64,000 bases of DNA from the NCBI GenBank assembly GCA_009767595.1, contig VSDK01017448.1, forward strand, positions 652,074 to 716,073, in the 5' to 3' direction. The first letter of the stretch is position 1. Each line of letters opens with the position of its first letter. Below the pieces are notes generated by a model. The model was not told the origin of the DNA. It ran no database searches and saw only the letters and a list, made by a program, of their open reading frames with translations. Source of the DNA: Symbiodinium kawagutii. Its lineage: Eukaryota > Sar > Dinophyceae > Suessiales > Symbiodiniaceae. The position numbers were made by a program, and so were the translations under genes. Positions 50,401 through 63,393 of the stretch are shown here, piece after piece.

Positions 50401-53400
50401 GCGCGCCGAGCGCTACGAGTGCCCGCTGGAGATCAAGCCAGGAGTCCCAGTGGCTGGGGAGAGCTGGGTCGAAGCAAAGGATTGGGGCTCGGTTGGGTCG
50501 GACGAGTTGGTTAGGTTGGTTTTAGGGGTTGGATTCTTGATTGGGTATGGATGGTTAGGTTGGTTCGGTCAGGTTGGTTTTCGGCTGACCTGATTTACTG
50601 ATGGAGTGCTTGATGGATTTTTTCGATTTACGATTTGATTGACTCTTCCTTTTTGAAGACTAACTTTTAGATGATACCGGCACGTTGTCATGCGAACATG
50701 GGCGATTTCACGCAATGACAAAGGGTTCATTCAAATTTCTGGCCTTATCGAGCGCATTTCATTGGTGTTTGTCCAACACACGTCTGGGATATTAAATGGA
50801 AATATTACCAAAAACCAAAAAAATGAATGAAAACCCGCTTCCAAGCCATTTTGCGGACCGCCAACGACATTGCCACTTCCCAACTGAGAAGTTGTCCCGG
50901 TTGATCGGCTGACTGACCGGTGCCGTTTCTCAGTTTACAACAACTTGACCCTGAACCAGCTATTTCCCACCATTCATTCCCCAGTGTTAACCACCGTTGA
51001 CCCTTAACATCCCTTAACCAATGACCCCTTAGCCATCCATTTCCTATGGTTCATCATGACAGGTGCCTTGGGAATTAGCTGAGCTCCGCGTGTCCTGAGG
51101 TATGGGGAAATGGAATGCACCGCGATGCTCCGCGGTGGGGCATGCAATGCAGAGGCCGGAGCAGTGGCTGGGTTGGTGCTGCTGCGGTTGGGTCTGGTAT
51201 GACTAGATGCTGTTAAAGCTTCATGACGGTGATGATCATGATCAACATGTTGTCGTATAGTAGTTGTATAAACCAACAATCTTAAGTGATTCTATGGATT
51301 CTATGGTTGATAGTTGATTGCAGCTAGTTGTTGATGCTTTAGGGGAATAGAACCAGCAATGGGACGGTTGCACAGTAGCTGTCTGAACCAGTCGACGGAT
51401 CTGTTTGACGAGTTGTGATAAAGGTAATCATAGGAATATGTGGTGATTGGTCACCGGAGTCATACATGACATGACATGAAGGAAACTCCGTGAGCAGAAG
51501 ATGATTAACAGATTTGATCACCTACAATCATAGTTTAAATTGAAGCAGTTCCATTCAAGGAGTTGGTTGGCTGCAAATCACGTTCCCAACCCATCGACCA
51601 TCAGGGTAACACGTATCAGTGGAATCCAAGCCACAACAGGTCCCCTCTCACAGCATTTGTTCCCAAGCCAAAATAACAAACAATCACCGAATTTGGCTCG
51701 TGAACCTTGGTGGTTCGTCATTTCTCATGTTGACGAAGCACATGTGGGTCATGAATGGCAGTCTCCCCATCCCAAGTTACCATCACTTGGTGGTCGTAGT
51801 GCAGCTCATGGCACCAACTTTATCACTTGCATCGTTGGTGGCAGCCCCGGCTGCTCAGGTTTCACTGTCTCACAGCTTGCTCCTCATTGAGGACTGCCAA
51901 GCCAAGGCTGAGGAATTGTTCACCTGGAAACTTTGCACAGCCTCAAAAGCGAGCCGCTTCGGGCGCTTTGTAAAGAACATTTCTTGGTTCGATTCACAGA
52001 TGCTTAGAACCATTTCTTGGGCCTTTTTTTGTTCCGATTCGGCAAAAACCATCGAAACATGTCAAAACGGTGTTTGTTCCATTTTCGGTTGTTAACAATT
52101 CTAAAACGTTTAACTTGTCCTGCTAACCTCGCTCGCAACCATATAAGACGAAAAAAAAATGTGCAAACACGTACGTACACCTACATATTTTGCATGTTTT
52201 TCATGTTTTTCTCGGCAGTAGTTCATGACAGTGAAGCAGCGTTCGTTCGCAAACAATGAGCCTTGTTTTTTGGTGGTTCTTTGGGCCATTCACTTACAGC
52301 TTGTGACATGTCGAGTCAATCCTTGTTTTGCCAGCCGTTGGTAATTGGCTTGGGTGTTGTTCTTTGTGCTAGCAATTACCCACTACTTTTGATATTTACG
52401 TTTTTTACTGCGGATCTGTGTGAACGAAACCCCGTAGGCAAACAACAAAGCCAAACCAGCACACCAAGACTCAATAAAGTCAGCAGCGCTGGTGTCTGCA
52501 CAGAATTACTGTCCAATGAGGTGTTTGATAGTGGATATTTGCAACAGCCAATCCAACTGACAGGTTTCACTTGGAAAACACCCTGGCCAGACACAGCTCC
52601 GAATTCCATCTTCTGGCTGCTGAGAGTGGGTGGTGCCTGTTTTGGTTTGGAAAAGCATGTCATAGTTGGGTACATTGATAGGCTTACACACCAACGCTTG
52701 CCTCATATGTAACCGGCTGACTTTCGGTGTAGCTACAGTCCATTGGGCAATGCCAGGAAATAGCTCTGCGCAGAGCGCAAGAAACCTGGCGGTTCATCCA
52801 AGAATCATAAAATCGCTGCGCGTATCTTGGCTGGATCTTTCGTCATCAACCACTATAATTCAGTACAATCAAGAATGGTCAATGACCATCATGAAGCATC
52901 CCTGAAACCATCATCAACCAGTCCAGCTATCATCATGACCATTGCTGGATCTTGCCGGTGGAACTTTGCCCAAGCAGGCTGCGCAGCCAGCCTGAAACAG
53001 GACACCTACGTGGGCCTGGAGTCGCAGGGCGTGGTGACGATCCGCAATGACTCGGACGTGCCCATCGACTTCAGGTGCCACTCCCGTTGGGGAGCAACGC
53101 TGGGGAGCTGCCAGGGGCCGGCTGGCCCTTGGAGAGGGGAGCGAGACCAAGAGCTACCAGGGAGTGGCAGTTCACCAAATGCTAGTATTGGCAATGGCTA
53201 GTGATGGTTGATCCAGTTGATCCATGTTGATACTGGTGCCAAGTAATGGTTGATAGTTGTAGAATCAGAATCTGTTGAGGTGCCTTGTTTTGTTTGCCAA
53301 GAATGGTCATCCATGATAGATATGATAGCTGAAAGGAATAACAAGCAAAAAGTTTGGGGATTACTGACACGTGTTGGTTGCGTGGCTGGGAAGCATGTGG

Positions 53401-56400
53401 CTTCGTCAAACAGCGGATCCCCGATGGCTGGGTTCCATTTTCAGAATGAGAAGGCTTGGGTGGTCGTTTTATGGTAATTTTCATCCGCCAACCATGAGGG
53501 ATGCTCCCCAAGGGAAATGGGATCAGAATATTTGGGACGGGCTTCATTCAAATGGGTCCCTAATCCTGAAAATCACAAGAATTTAAAGCCGGGAAACCAG
53601 TGATTTGGGGGTATGCGGTGGTGGAGGAACACAAGCTGTCGACATTTCAACGCATTGAACCGGGTTTGACCAGGTACGGAATAGTCAGCAATGTGTTACT
53701 CCTATTGCTCACCCACCATACTTGAGCATTACTCACAACAACTGTAGCAAAACTCTGATTTGTGAGAATACTTTCGATTACAATCATTGATGACACTACT
53801 AGTTAGACAAAGCAAAAGAGCCAGTTGCAATGACTTTGAGATGTTGGAGTAGATCCCCTGCGCAAGAAATGCAGGAGAAGGCACTGCAAAAAATCAAGAA
53901 ATCCAGCACTACATCAGCATCCAGCAGCACCTGCACTTACAACTACTAGCCACCATTATATAATCAAGAATCACCATTCACCTTCATAGATTACCAGGTT
54001 GATTACCATGGATACCCGTAGTCACTACCATCACCTCAGTATTTGAGTCGCTCCAAAAGTAGCAGAGAACGTACCAAGTGTCTCGGCTCAGTTGGCGGCT
54101 CTTTTCCTCCACGGTGGAAGAGGCTCAGCACAGGCCAGCGGCGAGCTGCTGAGTTGTTTGCGGCTGTGAACAGGACTATCATCACAGAGGAGGACTGTGA
54201 ACAAGAACTGTTGATTGAAGTTGATCTTGGTTCTGATTGAAGTTTTTGTTTGGTTTCATCAGTTACACTTGGTGAATTCGGGCAACAGCAGTGATGGAAC
54301 AAAAATGGCTGGTTAGAACAGTTGGTTGTTGGTTTCTGGGCAACATGAAGCTTCCTGCTACAGGGCAGGAAGGGTGACTGACAATCACTCTGGAATACAA
54401 CCAGCTCAACCCAGAAGTATTGGATGGGATGTGGCAGGAGGTACTGTGGATTTGATGATTGGTATGTGGTGGCTTCTTCAAATAAAGGACCCCCCAAAAT
54501 TACTGGTTTGTTACAATAAATGTTTAATCAACGTTGATTTGGGGGGTCCCCCATTTTTGAGAAGCACTCATGTCACTTACAATCATTGGGATCAATGGTA
54601 AGTTTCATAGACTTGGGGCACTTTATTTCCCTTGATACATTCTTATGCAGAATGACATGCATCTGTGTTTTAGAGTGGGTCAAATGGCAGTGGTCCTGAC
54701 GGGTGCTCGAGCACCGCCAAGCGCCTCTTTGTTGGCTCATTGCGGTCTATGCGTGGCTATACCGTTTTGGCATTTGCTGGTATCAGACGTAAATAGTCTT
54801 TAGATGCTTTCCTTATGGTAGACGCACACGCGCACACACACACACATTTCTACATGTTGCGGTCGTTCAAGAGTTGTTCGCATCATAGATTCCAATTGTG
54901 ATGTTATGAATTGGTCACATCACTTAAAACAAATACAGACATCGTACCCATGTTTGTTACTTGTAGTGAGTTTATCCATGGAAGCTGGCACTGCTGTTTG
55001 AACCAATCCTGCTGANNNNNNNNNNCTGCTGAACGTTTGGGCAAAAAGCGAACGGTTGGATCATGATCAATGAAAACACAGCTGTGTGTTTAAGGATTGG
55101 TTCCATTCGGTTCCCATGTTCACGGCCATGCTGTTCCCATTGTTGGCATCAGGCTGGCCTTGCACCGGCAGCTTAAAACCGAAGAGATGGACGAGGCTGC
55201 GAACGGCATCTCCGCTGCCGGAGACGTGTAGCTGCTGGTTGGCTCGGTGGGTTGGTGATGGCAAGCTGGCCAGTTTGATGGGTCGCCTGCCCATGGTGTT
55301 CCTAGAACTGTCTTGACCAGTGGGCTTCTTGGATGAAGAGCTACCCTACAGTTGATCATTTTAGGTGATTGGGTGCAGGGGTGGTTCCTATGGTCATGTC
55401 CATTGAGTAGCCAAAATCATCGAATATGATGCATCGACCCTTTGAAGTTTTGGGCCCCTGGACTAGCTCTTTTGCATGGTGTGCTGACAGCAATGGTTTC
55501 ATGTCATCCTTTCCTCACACGGTCCTCGTGGCTCGATGGCCATGCCGCGCCAGTTGCTCTACATGCAGCAAGCGAACTTGTCCGAGGACTGCATGGTATG
55601 TGGCAAGAAAACCTAACAATCTAACAGCTGTTGGGCCTTTGCGAAGCAGGTGACAGTGGTAGTGTTTGCGTCTCAATGGGGGTTGCTGCTTTTGATGTGG
55701 AGCGCCAGGTTCCACAGGTTGGCACGTCGAGGTTCTTTTGCTCGTTGTACAATGGTGCAAGATGGCATATATATATATATATACATATATAAATACACTG
55801 ATATTCCCAACAAGATGTATGGTGTACAGTAAATAGGGATGGTGCGATGATATAAGTATGCATCTGATAGATCGGCTTGATAGTAAACCACGATGTGAGA
55901 AGTGTTGTGCCTCAAGTGGGATCTGGGGATGTACACGGGGCACTTATTCTGTGCCTCACAGCAACTGCGCGAAATATGTGAGCATACGATCTGTATGTAC
56001 AGGAAGTATCGACAGGACAGTAGATGTCATCCTCCTCCTCCTCCATGGTTTGGGAAAAAAACACAACTGTCAACCTATTTGGTTTAGCAAGGTTGGATGG
56101 GAAGTTTAGGTGCTAATGACATGACAAAGGAACTCTCTTTCTCTCTCTCTCTCTCTCTCTTAATAGGTTAGAAACAGAACGCTTCCATGGAGATAGGCAA
56201 TCAGAAGTCTTTCCCGAAAAATCAGCACGAAGGGTAGATGCCTCGTTGGAACTGCGTTGTGGCAAAGCAGCTGCGTTGTATTCTAGCAGCACACGCACAG
56301 ACTGAGTTTTTTCTGATTCTTGACACTCATAGACCCTTCATCTTTTGTGAGCTTAACCAATACTTCAATGTTAAAAATGTTCAACGTGACCTTTGGTGGA

Positions 56401-59400
56401 GAGCTGTCAGATTCTCCGGCTACGGAGGTCCTGCTACCGTGAACCATCGGGGCCCCGGCCCAGGACGAAGAAAGTGACAGCGGCTCCGACGGCGAGCGGC
56501 GGCGTGTCCGCAGAGAGCGCAAGGCGCCTCTCCGCGGTGGGGAGAGACCAGGGGAGTGGCAACCAAGGTGAGGACTGTGAGGAATTTTCATACAGCTATG
56601 TCTTTTGTTGGTTGAAACCTGCAGGTTGGGAGTGGCTAATCATGTTTCAACCAACAAAAGACATAGCGTAGGAATTCATAGCTGTACTGTATGTAATACA
56701 TATCAATTGCTTGTATGATTTGTTGGTGGATTTATTATATTCATACATTCGCGCTGAATTGAATTGGACAGTGTCCAACCCCACCCAAAAATGGCTATTT
56801 TCTATGGAGGTTCATCTTCCAGTTGGTAGTCGGTTGCGACTATCGATGACCCTCCCTACTCACCAGCTGGTTCGATATGCCCAACTGGTAGTCCCACATT
56901 TTCTCGAAGCAGCACTGCCAACCAATGCATCCCATCACTGTTATTTGTTGGCTACATAGTTCTTACGAGAAAATAGTATTAGTTGTTGATCGCTATTATG
57001 AATGATAATCATACCCGATGTCATTGCTTTGTCATTATCATTCATCCATTCAACCTTTGCATCCAGAGGATTCCAAAGCAATTCACCCATTCACATATTA
57101 TTCTTCACCGATTCACCCTTTACTCATTCAGTATCATTCACCAGCATTCAGCCCTTATTTCATTTCCATTTTTGAATCCGAAGCTCTGGTCTCGCCTTGT
57201 TGGCAGGTCACCAAACTGCTGGGCCGCAAGTATGTTGCTTGGCGCGCCGGGTTGAAGCAGTTGACCCAGCACCAAAGATGATCCAATGATCCAACCAGTG
57301 GCTTCTGGCGTTCAGATCGAATACCTCCACAGGTCCGCGCAGTCATTTTTCGTGATCGGAACCACCTGATGCATAGAATTGGTTGGGTGCCTGGGTGCGG
57401 ATCCCGACATGATTCGTGGACAGCCCCGATCATCCAAGATATCCAAGACATACTCTTCTTCTTCTACAGTATTACTATTGTTGTTGTTATTAATGGTAAT
57501 AATGACAGTAATAGTAATAGTAATAGTAATAGTAATTGTAATAGTAATAGTAGTAGTAATAGTAGTAGTAATAGTAATAGTAATAGTAATAGTAATAGTA
57601 ATAGTAATAGTAATAGTAATAGAAATAGTAATAGTAATAGTAATAGAAAGAGTAGTAATAGTCATAGTCATAGTCATAGTCATAGTCATAGTCATGGTCA
57701 TAGTCATAGCAATACTAATAGTAACAGTAACAGTAGCAGTGATAGTAATAGTAACAGTAATAGTATAGTAATAGTAATAATAATAGTAATAGTCGTAGTC
57801 GTAGTCATAGTAACAGTCATAGTAACTGCTTGAATAGTAGTTGTTGCTGATCTTCGTCTTGTTGCCTTCCCGGCTACTCCCGCCCCTGTTGTAGCCTGGG
57901 CCATGGGCCCAGCATCCAGCCTCTGGTTGTCGCTCCACTAAGGACTCCATCATGAAGGCTGTAGAGGAGGAGACACAAAAACCTCGGACAAACGAATGGT
58001 TGCGTTTTGGTACATGAGAATCTTGGTTCATGGGGGATCCTGTTTCCTTGGGAAATTTTCAGTATCCGAATCAGGAATACAGAGAATATGTAACTTGGCG
58101 AGCTAGCAAAAGCGATTCTTTTTCGGACGTTACAGTGCTTGGATTACGCTGTTACAGCCATACCTTGCAGCTGTCACTGCCACAACAAGACTTCTTAGGA
58201 CCAACATGGTTTAGTGCTCTTCAAATCGGAAAATTGGATGCATTTTCAGTTTTCGCGGGTTTCCGAAAAAGCAGCACAGGTGATTGCTTCATATTGCTTT
58301 TGCTTAGGTTTGCTGATAATATGTTTTGACTGTTCATATTCCCTGCCCTTTCTTGTGTTTTTTGGCAGCTTCTTTGGGTTTTGGAGCTAATATCTCAACA
58401 TCATCTCAGGGCTGCTTCGGGGTGGGATCTGATGTAGGAATCTTTCTATGATCCTAGAGCAGTCCATGGTCCCTTTTGCAAGCCCAGTACTTGTAGGTGT
58501 GTGTTCAGCCGAACCTTGGTTGATTCTTGGGCCATACTAACTGACAATAACCAGATGGAACTAGCCAATCACAATGGCATGCCTATATGCTTGACAGCTT
58601 GTTATCATGCGAAGCTGCGAAGCCATTCTTGATTGATTTAGTTGAGGAAGTGCTAATTGATTTCTGGGGGACACAGTCCATGGGCGTGGGCAACAGATGT
58701 GATGGGATCCATCTGTCACTGTGGTTCTGTAATCAACGCACCGGGGTGATATTGACATAACCAATGTTCGCTGGACGCCACCACTTGTTGGACAAGAATT
58801 GTTTTTTCCTTGCTGGGATGTCTTCAAACCAGAGATGCTATGACAGGTTTTTGGTGCCACATGTTGCTCAAAGCTTTGATGGTACCACAGTGAGGACAAC
58901 GACATTGTCACAGTGATCAACTCTCCATTTCTTGGGGTTCATTTGTTCACGATTTTTTTGAGGCCATAGCCCACATGGAATTCCCACAAATTACACTTCC
59001 AAGGCTGCCACGCTTGCAGGATCCCATGCTTTTCCGTGATGCCATCTTTAAGATTGAGCCCCTCTGCGGCCGGTTGTGGTGCGGCAGCCCAGACCATTGC
59101 GCTCGTCATTGGCAATATGGAGAGTCAAAGCTAGTACAGCAGGGTAACAGTTGGGACCGCAAACATGGTCATTTGGAGGGTTGGTAGTGAAGCCGCACAT
59201 GACGAGTCAGATGTTGACACGCCTTTGTGTGCTCCCAAACTTGGAGAGAACAATGCAAATCTGAATCTGTTTTAGGGGGTTGGTCAATCTGATCGCAATT
59301 GTACAAAGATTGGGATATTTATGATGCTTTTTGGATCTTTTTGGTAAACATTTGCTTCAATTCTTGGACGAAACATCCAAAACATCCACGGTAGTTGGTG

Positions 59401-60247
59401 CTCTGTTTGGGGATCCCATGAAAGGGTGCTGTGCCTAGCCACCTCATACAGGTATTTTCACTACACACCGAAATCACAGCAGTGAAATGGAGTTTCCTCT
59501 GATGTGGAAAAGGACACGCTATGTGGACACACTCACCATTTACTTGACATGCTCTACAGATTTGTTGATGATTCCCATCGATAGAACAAACAAGTTACAA
59601 ACTATCCTCATTGGCAATCATGTTCCAGCCCAGCGTCATGCAGGTGATCCTGAGAAGTCTCCCAAGCCCCCGAAGATGTCTCGACTGAGGCCTCAAACGC
59701 AGGTGACATGTGCCTGTTGCTTCCTGCCCAAGGAGCCGATGAGGGTGCACAGCTGTTCCTCTTGGAGATCCTCACCCCACCACTTGGTGGTTTCTCAAAA
59801 TAGGGGTACCCCTAAATCATCCATTAATAGTCATTTATAGTAATAAACCAACCATTTTGGGGGTACCCCCATTTTGAGAAACCACCACTTGAGTTATTCA
59901 TAAGCTTTCAGAACAAACAGATGAGGCCTTGGACCCAAAAGGATGTTTCCTCTGGGGAGCCCACCACAGCCATCGGATTAAGCATTGCTCAACACGCATT
60001 CAGTAGCACTTGGGCGTGTGATCCCTAGATACTCTTGTGGTTGTGGTCGGGATGTTCTTGTTGTTAAGGATGTTGTTGTTGCTGCTGTTGTTCTCCGAAC
60101 CACTTCTCCTTTCAGGATGCCTTGGTCTACTGTGCCACGGCCTATCTGTCAGCAGTGGGGCAGGAGGTGCCACGCGCGAAGAGGGGCTCCCCTTGAACGG
60201 TTGAACTACCATATCTATGTTCCATTGGGAGATGTTCACAGATGCAG

Positions 60248-60283
<36 letters not shown>

Positions 60284-61452
60284 CGATAGATAGATAGATA
60301 GATAGATAGAAAGATACCACACTGGGGTTACACCCAAAACCATTTATGGTTCCCTGCAAAAGTCAATCATGATCTTTGCATAGTTGGGGATATTTGTGTC
60401 AATGAACTCCCCGCATGCATACGTTCCTACGTATACCTTACATGTATATATAGATATGTATGTAGATATCTGTATGTATGCCCAGGCACACAATTTTCCT
60501 AGATTCAGATTTATTCGATCCATCTATATGTGCATACATACATATGACCTGCGCACTTTATTGTCTACTGTTCTGGTCAAAATGTGTGCCACGCAGATCC
60601 ATGTGACTGCCAGGATCGAGCGCCCTTGGTTTTGAAGGGCCTGGGCATTGGGCCCAAAGCCACCTTCTCGTACGACGAGCTGGATGCCGGGTGGCCCACG
60701 ACCTTCCAAGATTAAGCAGGTTGGATGGGTGATGCAGAGAGCAACAGTCATAAGTTTAAACAGAAACAAAAGGTATAACCGCAAACCACTGGGTGGATGG
60801 CATACCTGGAAGATTTTTCAGAAACAATGGGTATCTACTCGTGAGAATTCCGATCACTTAACAAAATGGCTGGGTGTTCTGCAGCTGAATGCGGTGGACA
60901 GGGTGGATGACATTCAGATCACCAATTTCTGAAGAGTCCAGGAGTTTATGAGGATACGGCAGTGGGTCAAAACCGTGTACCCCTGGTTCCCCTATCATTA
61001 ACCACTGTTTTCCCTACTATTGGTTGGTCATTATCCCCCTATAAAATTGGTTGATTAATAATGACCCATGGGCACATGAACATCCCGCAGTTCTGGAAAA
61101 TGAGCCTTGTCAAGGTGGTTATTATCCCCTATTGTTGCTGGTGAATATTGACCCAGCTTGCCCTATCTTTCACAAACCATGTCCACCTCAAAAAGCCGGG
61201 TCCCCGAGAAGGGCAGGGTGAGCTCATGAGCTCATGAGCGACCTACACCTCACCCCTTTCCCCCTCTTGTTTTAGGTGCCAAATTGGGCGCCGGAAGAAA
61301 TCCAACAATTCAACCACTTGATGATTGATTAGGACCTATACTTTTGGGTGAAGCAATACATGAATTATGGTCCCCCCCATGCTCCCAAGTGCAAAGCCCT
61401 CGGGATATACTGTGGCATGGATTGCAATTCTGGGATATTAACGGTGTATTTG

Positions 61453-61490
<38 letters not shown>

Positions 61491-63347
61491 TATGGTCACC
61501 CCCCCTAGAACCGACCTCCAAACCTGTCTTCTTTTGTCCGCCTTTTTTGGTTTCCCTTGGAAAAACTAAAAAAAACAAAAAAAACAAAATGGCACAGACC
61601 ATGGGATGATCTCTGGGGGCCCATCAGGACAGACATGGTCTGTGCCATTTTGTTTTTTTGTTATATATACATATATATATATATGTATATATATATACAT
61701 ATATTTATGTACGTATGCATGTCCGGACCAGACCAGACCATAATCATTATGACATCAAAAACACATCGTGCGTAGACCATTTTGGGGTTCCCCAATGGTT
61801 ATACATGGCAATCAATTTTTGCTGATTTTGTGAACAGACATACATGATTGATTGTTCATCAACGCTTATGATCCACTCATTCCTCTATCCATCATCAGGT
61901 CTTATCACTTCACCCTGTAGCTTCCATCCTTGATTTCAAAATTCATTGGCTTAGCCCATCCACGCCCTTCCCACTGAAGAACCTGAGGTCGGAAATGTCT
62001 TCGTGGAGAGCGCGCATCGATATGAGGCACGGCCAGCTGAGTGGTGAGTAGTTTTGTGCTGTACGCCATGAGAGCTACCCCAAGAAGTGATTCCTTTTCC
62101 ACTCAAACCCATTTTCAGCTCAGTGTGAGGATACCGCTGAAGTAAGAGTGGGCCATTGTATTTGCCGTAGCCGGATTCTTGCGGATCGAAGTGATCTATT
62201 TATCTATTCATTTGTGTATCTATTCATCTACCTGTTGGTCTATCTATTTGTGTATTGGGTACATGCAGTTGATCCATGTCCTGAGCACATGCGTCAAACT
62301 CGTAGCGCGTGTCCGGCAAGGGGAAGATGCCCTGACCGTGGTTCCAAAGCATCATGGGCTCTTTGCTGAGATGTTCGTTCCACAGACATCTTTCTCCCAA
62401 GCAACTTTTTTTTGTTGGTAAACCAACCGCTGAGGGGAATCTTGTTGGTCCAAAGCAATCCTGGTTGATATCAGTGGACCAACAGGTTGCTAAGGAGGTT
62501 GGAGCAATATCTTGTTGGTCCAGTATCTTAGCAATCCTGCTTGATAACCAACAGTATCCATATGTTGATATCCCTGATAGGAGGAATGGCAAACAGCTCA
62601 CTGGCAGCTTCCCCCCGGGGCTGCGTAAGCGACCAGGTGCAGTTGCTGAACCAGGGCGACATTGAAGTCGACTTCCGATTGGTCCATCGAGAAGGGAAGT
62701 TTGCACCCAGGCCACTGGGCGTCGTCTGGGGGGGGTTGCAACTCCTAGGGTTGTCGCCCTGGTCGTTGATGTTTGATTTCAGTGTTTTCAATGGTTGGGA
62801 TAAGTGGGATAGGGTTATCTAAGTTTGATGTGTACCAGTTGGTGCAGAAATGATTGGAAGACCGAGCTCTGAAGAAAAAGTATCTTTGATCTGAGTGTAC
62901 ACCCAGTTCGATCTCCCAATTGATGGTCTCTTAAAATAGTTGAAGTTCATTCCTATAAATGGTTATATATGGTACCCAGGCTTGGTTGTAATGTTATGTA
63001 CTACCATCAATGCTTATAAATGGTTGGTTTAGTACTTTTTGAGAAACACCCAATTGCATAAAAACACCCAATTGGATTTTGATAATAATCTCCCAATTGG
63101 TGGTTACTTTTATTTTGAGAAACACCCAATTGCATAGAAACCAGGCTTCAAGTTAGATCAATGGCAGAGCTGCCTTGCTACTCCCAGCAACCGCAAGTCG
63201 AGGCCTCTGATTGCTGACACCGCTGAATCGCCCCCATGTATCCAAATGTGGCAAGGGATTTTTCAAACAAGCGTTTTGATGATGATGATGATGATGATGA
63301 TGAGGAGGAGGAGGAGGATGATGATCTCATCATGAACACCATGATCC

Positions 63348-63393
<46 letters not shown>

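Noticed and set aside
57312-58031. 239-residue minus-strand frame of Thr/Ile/Tyr repeats
   Set aside because: Shadow of the AGTAAT array; HYDIN exons lie on both sides on the other strand.
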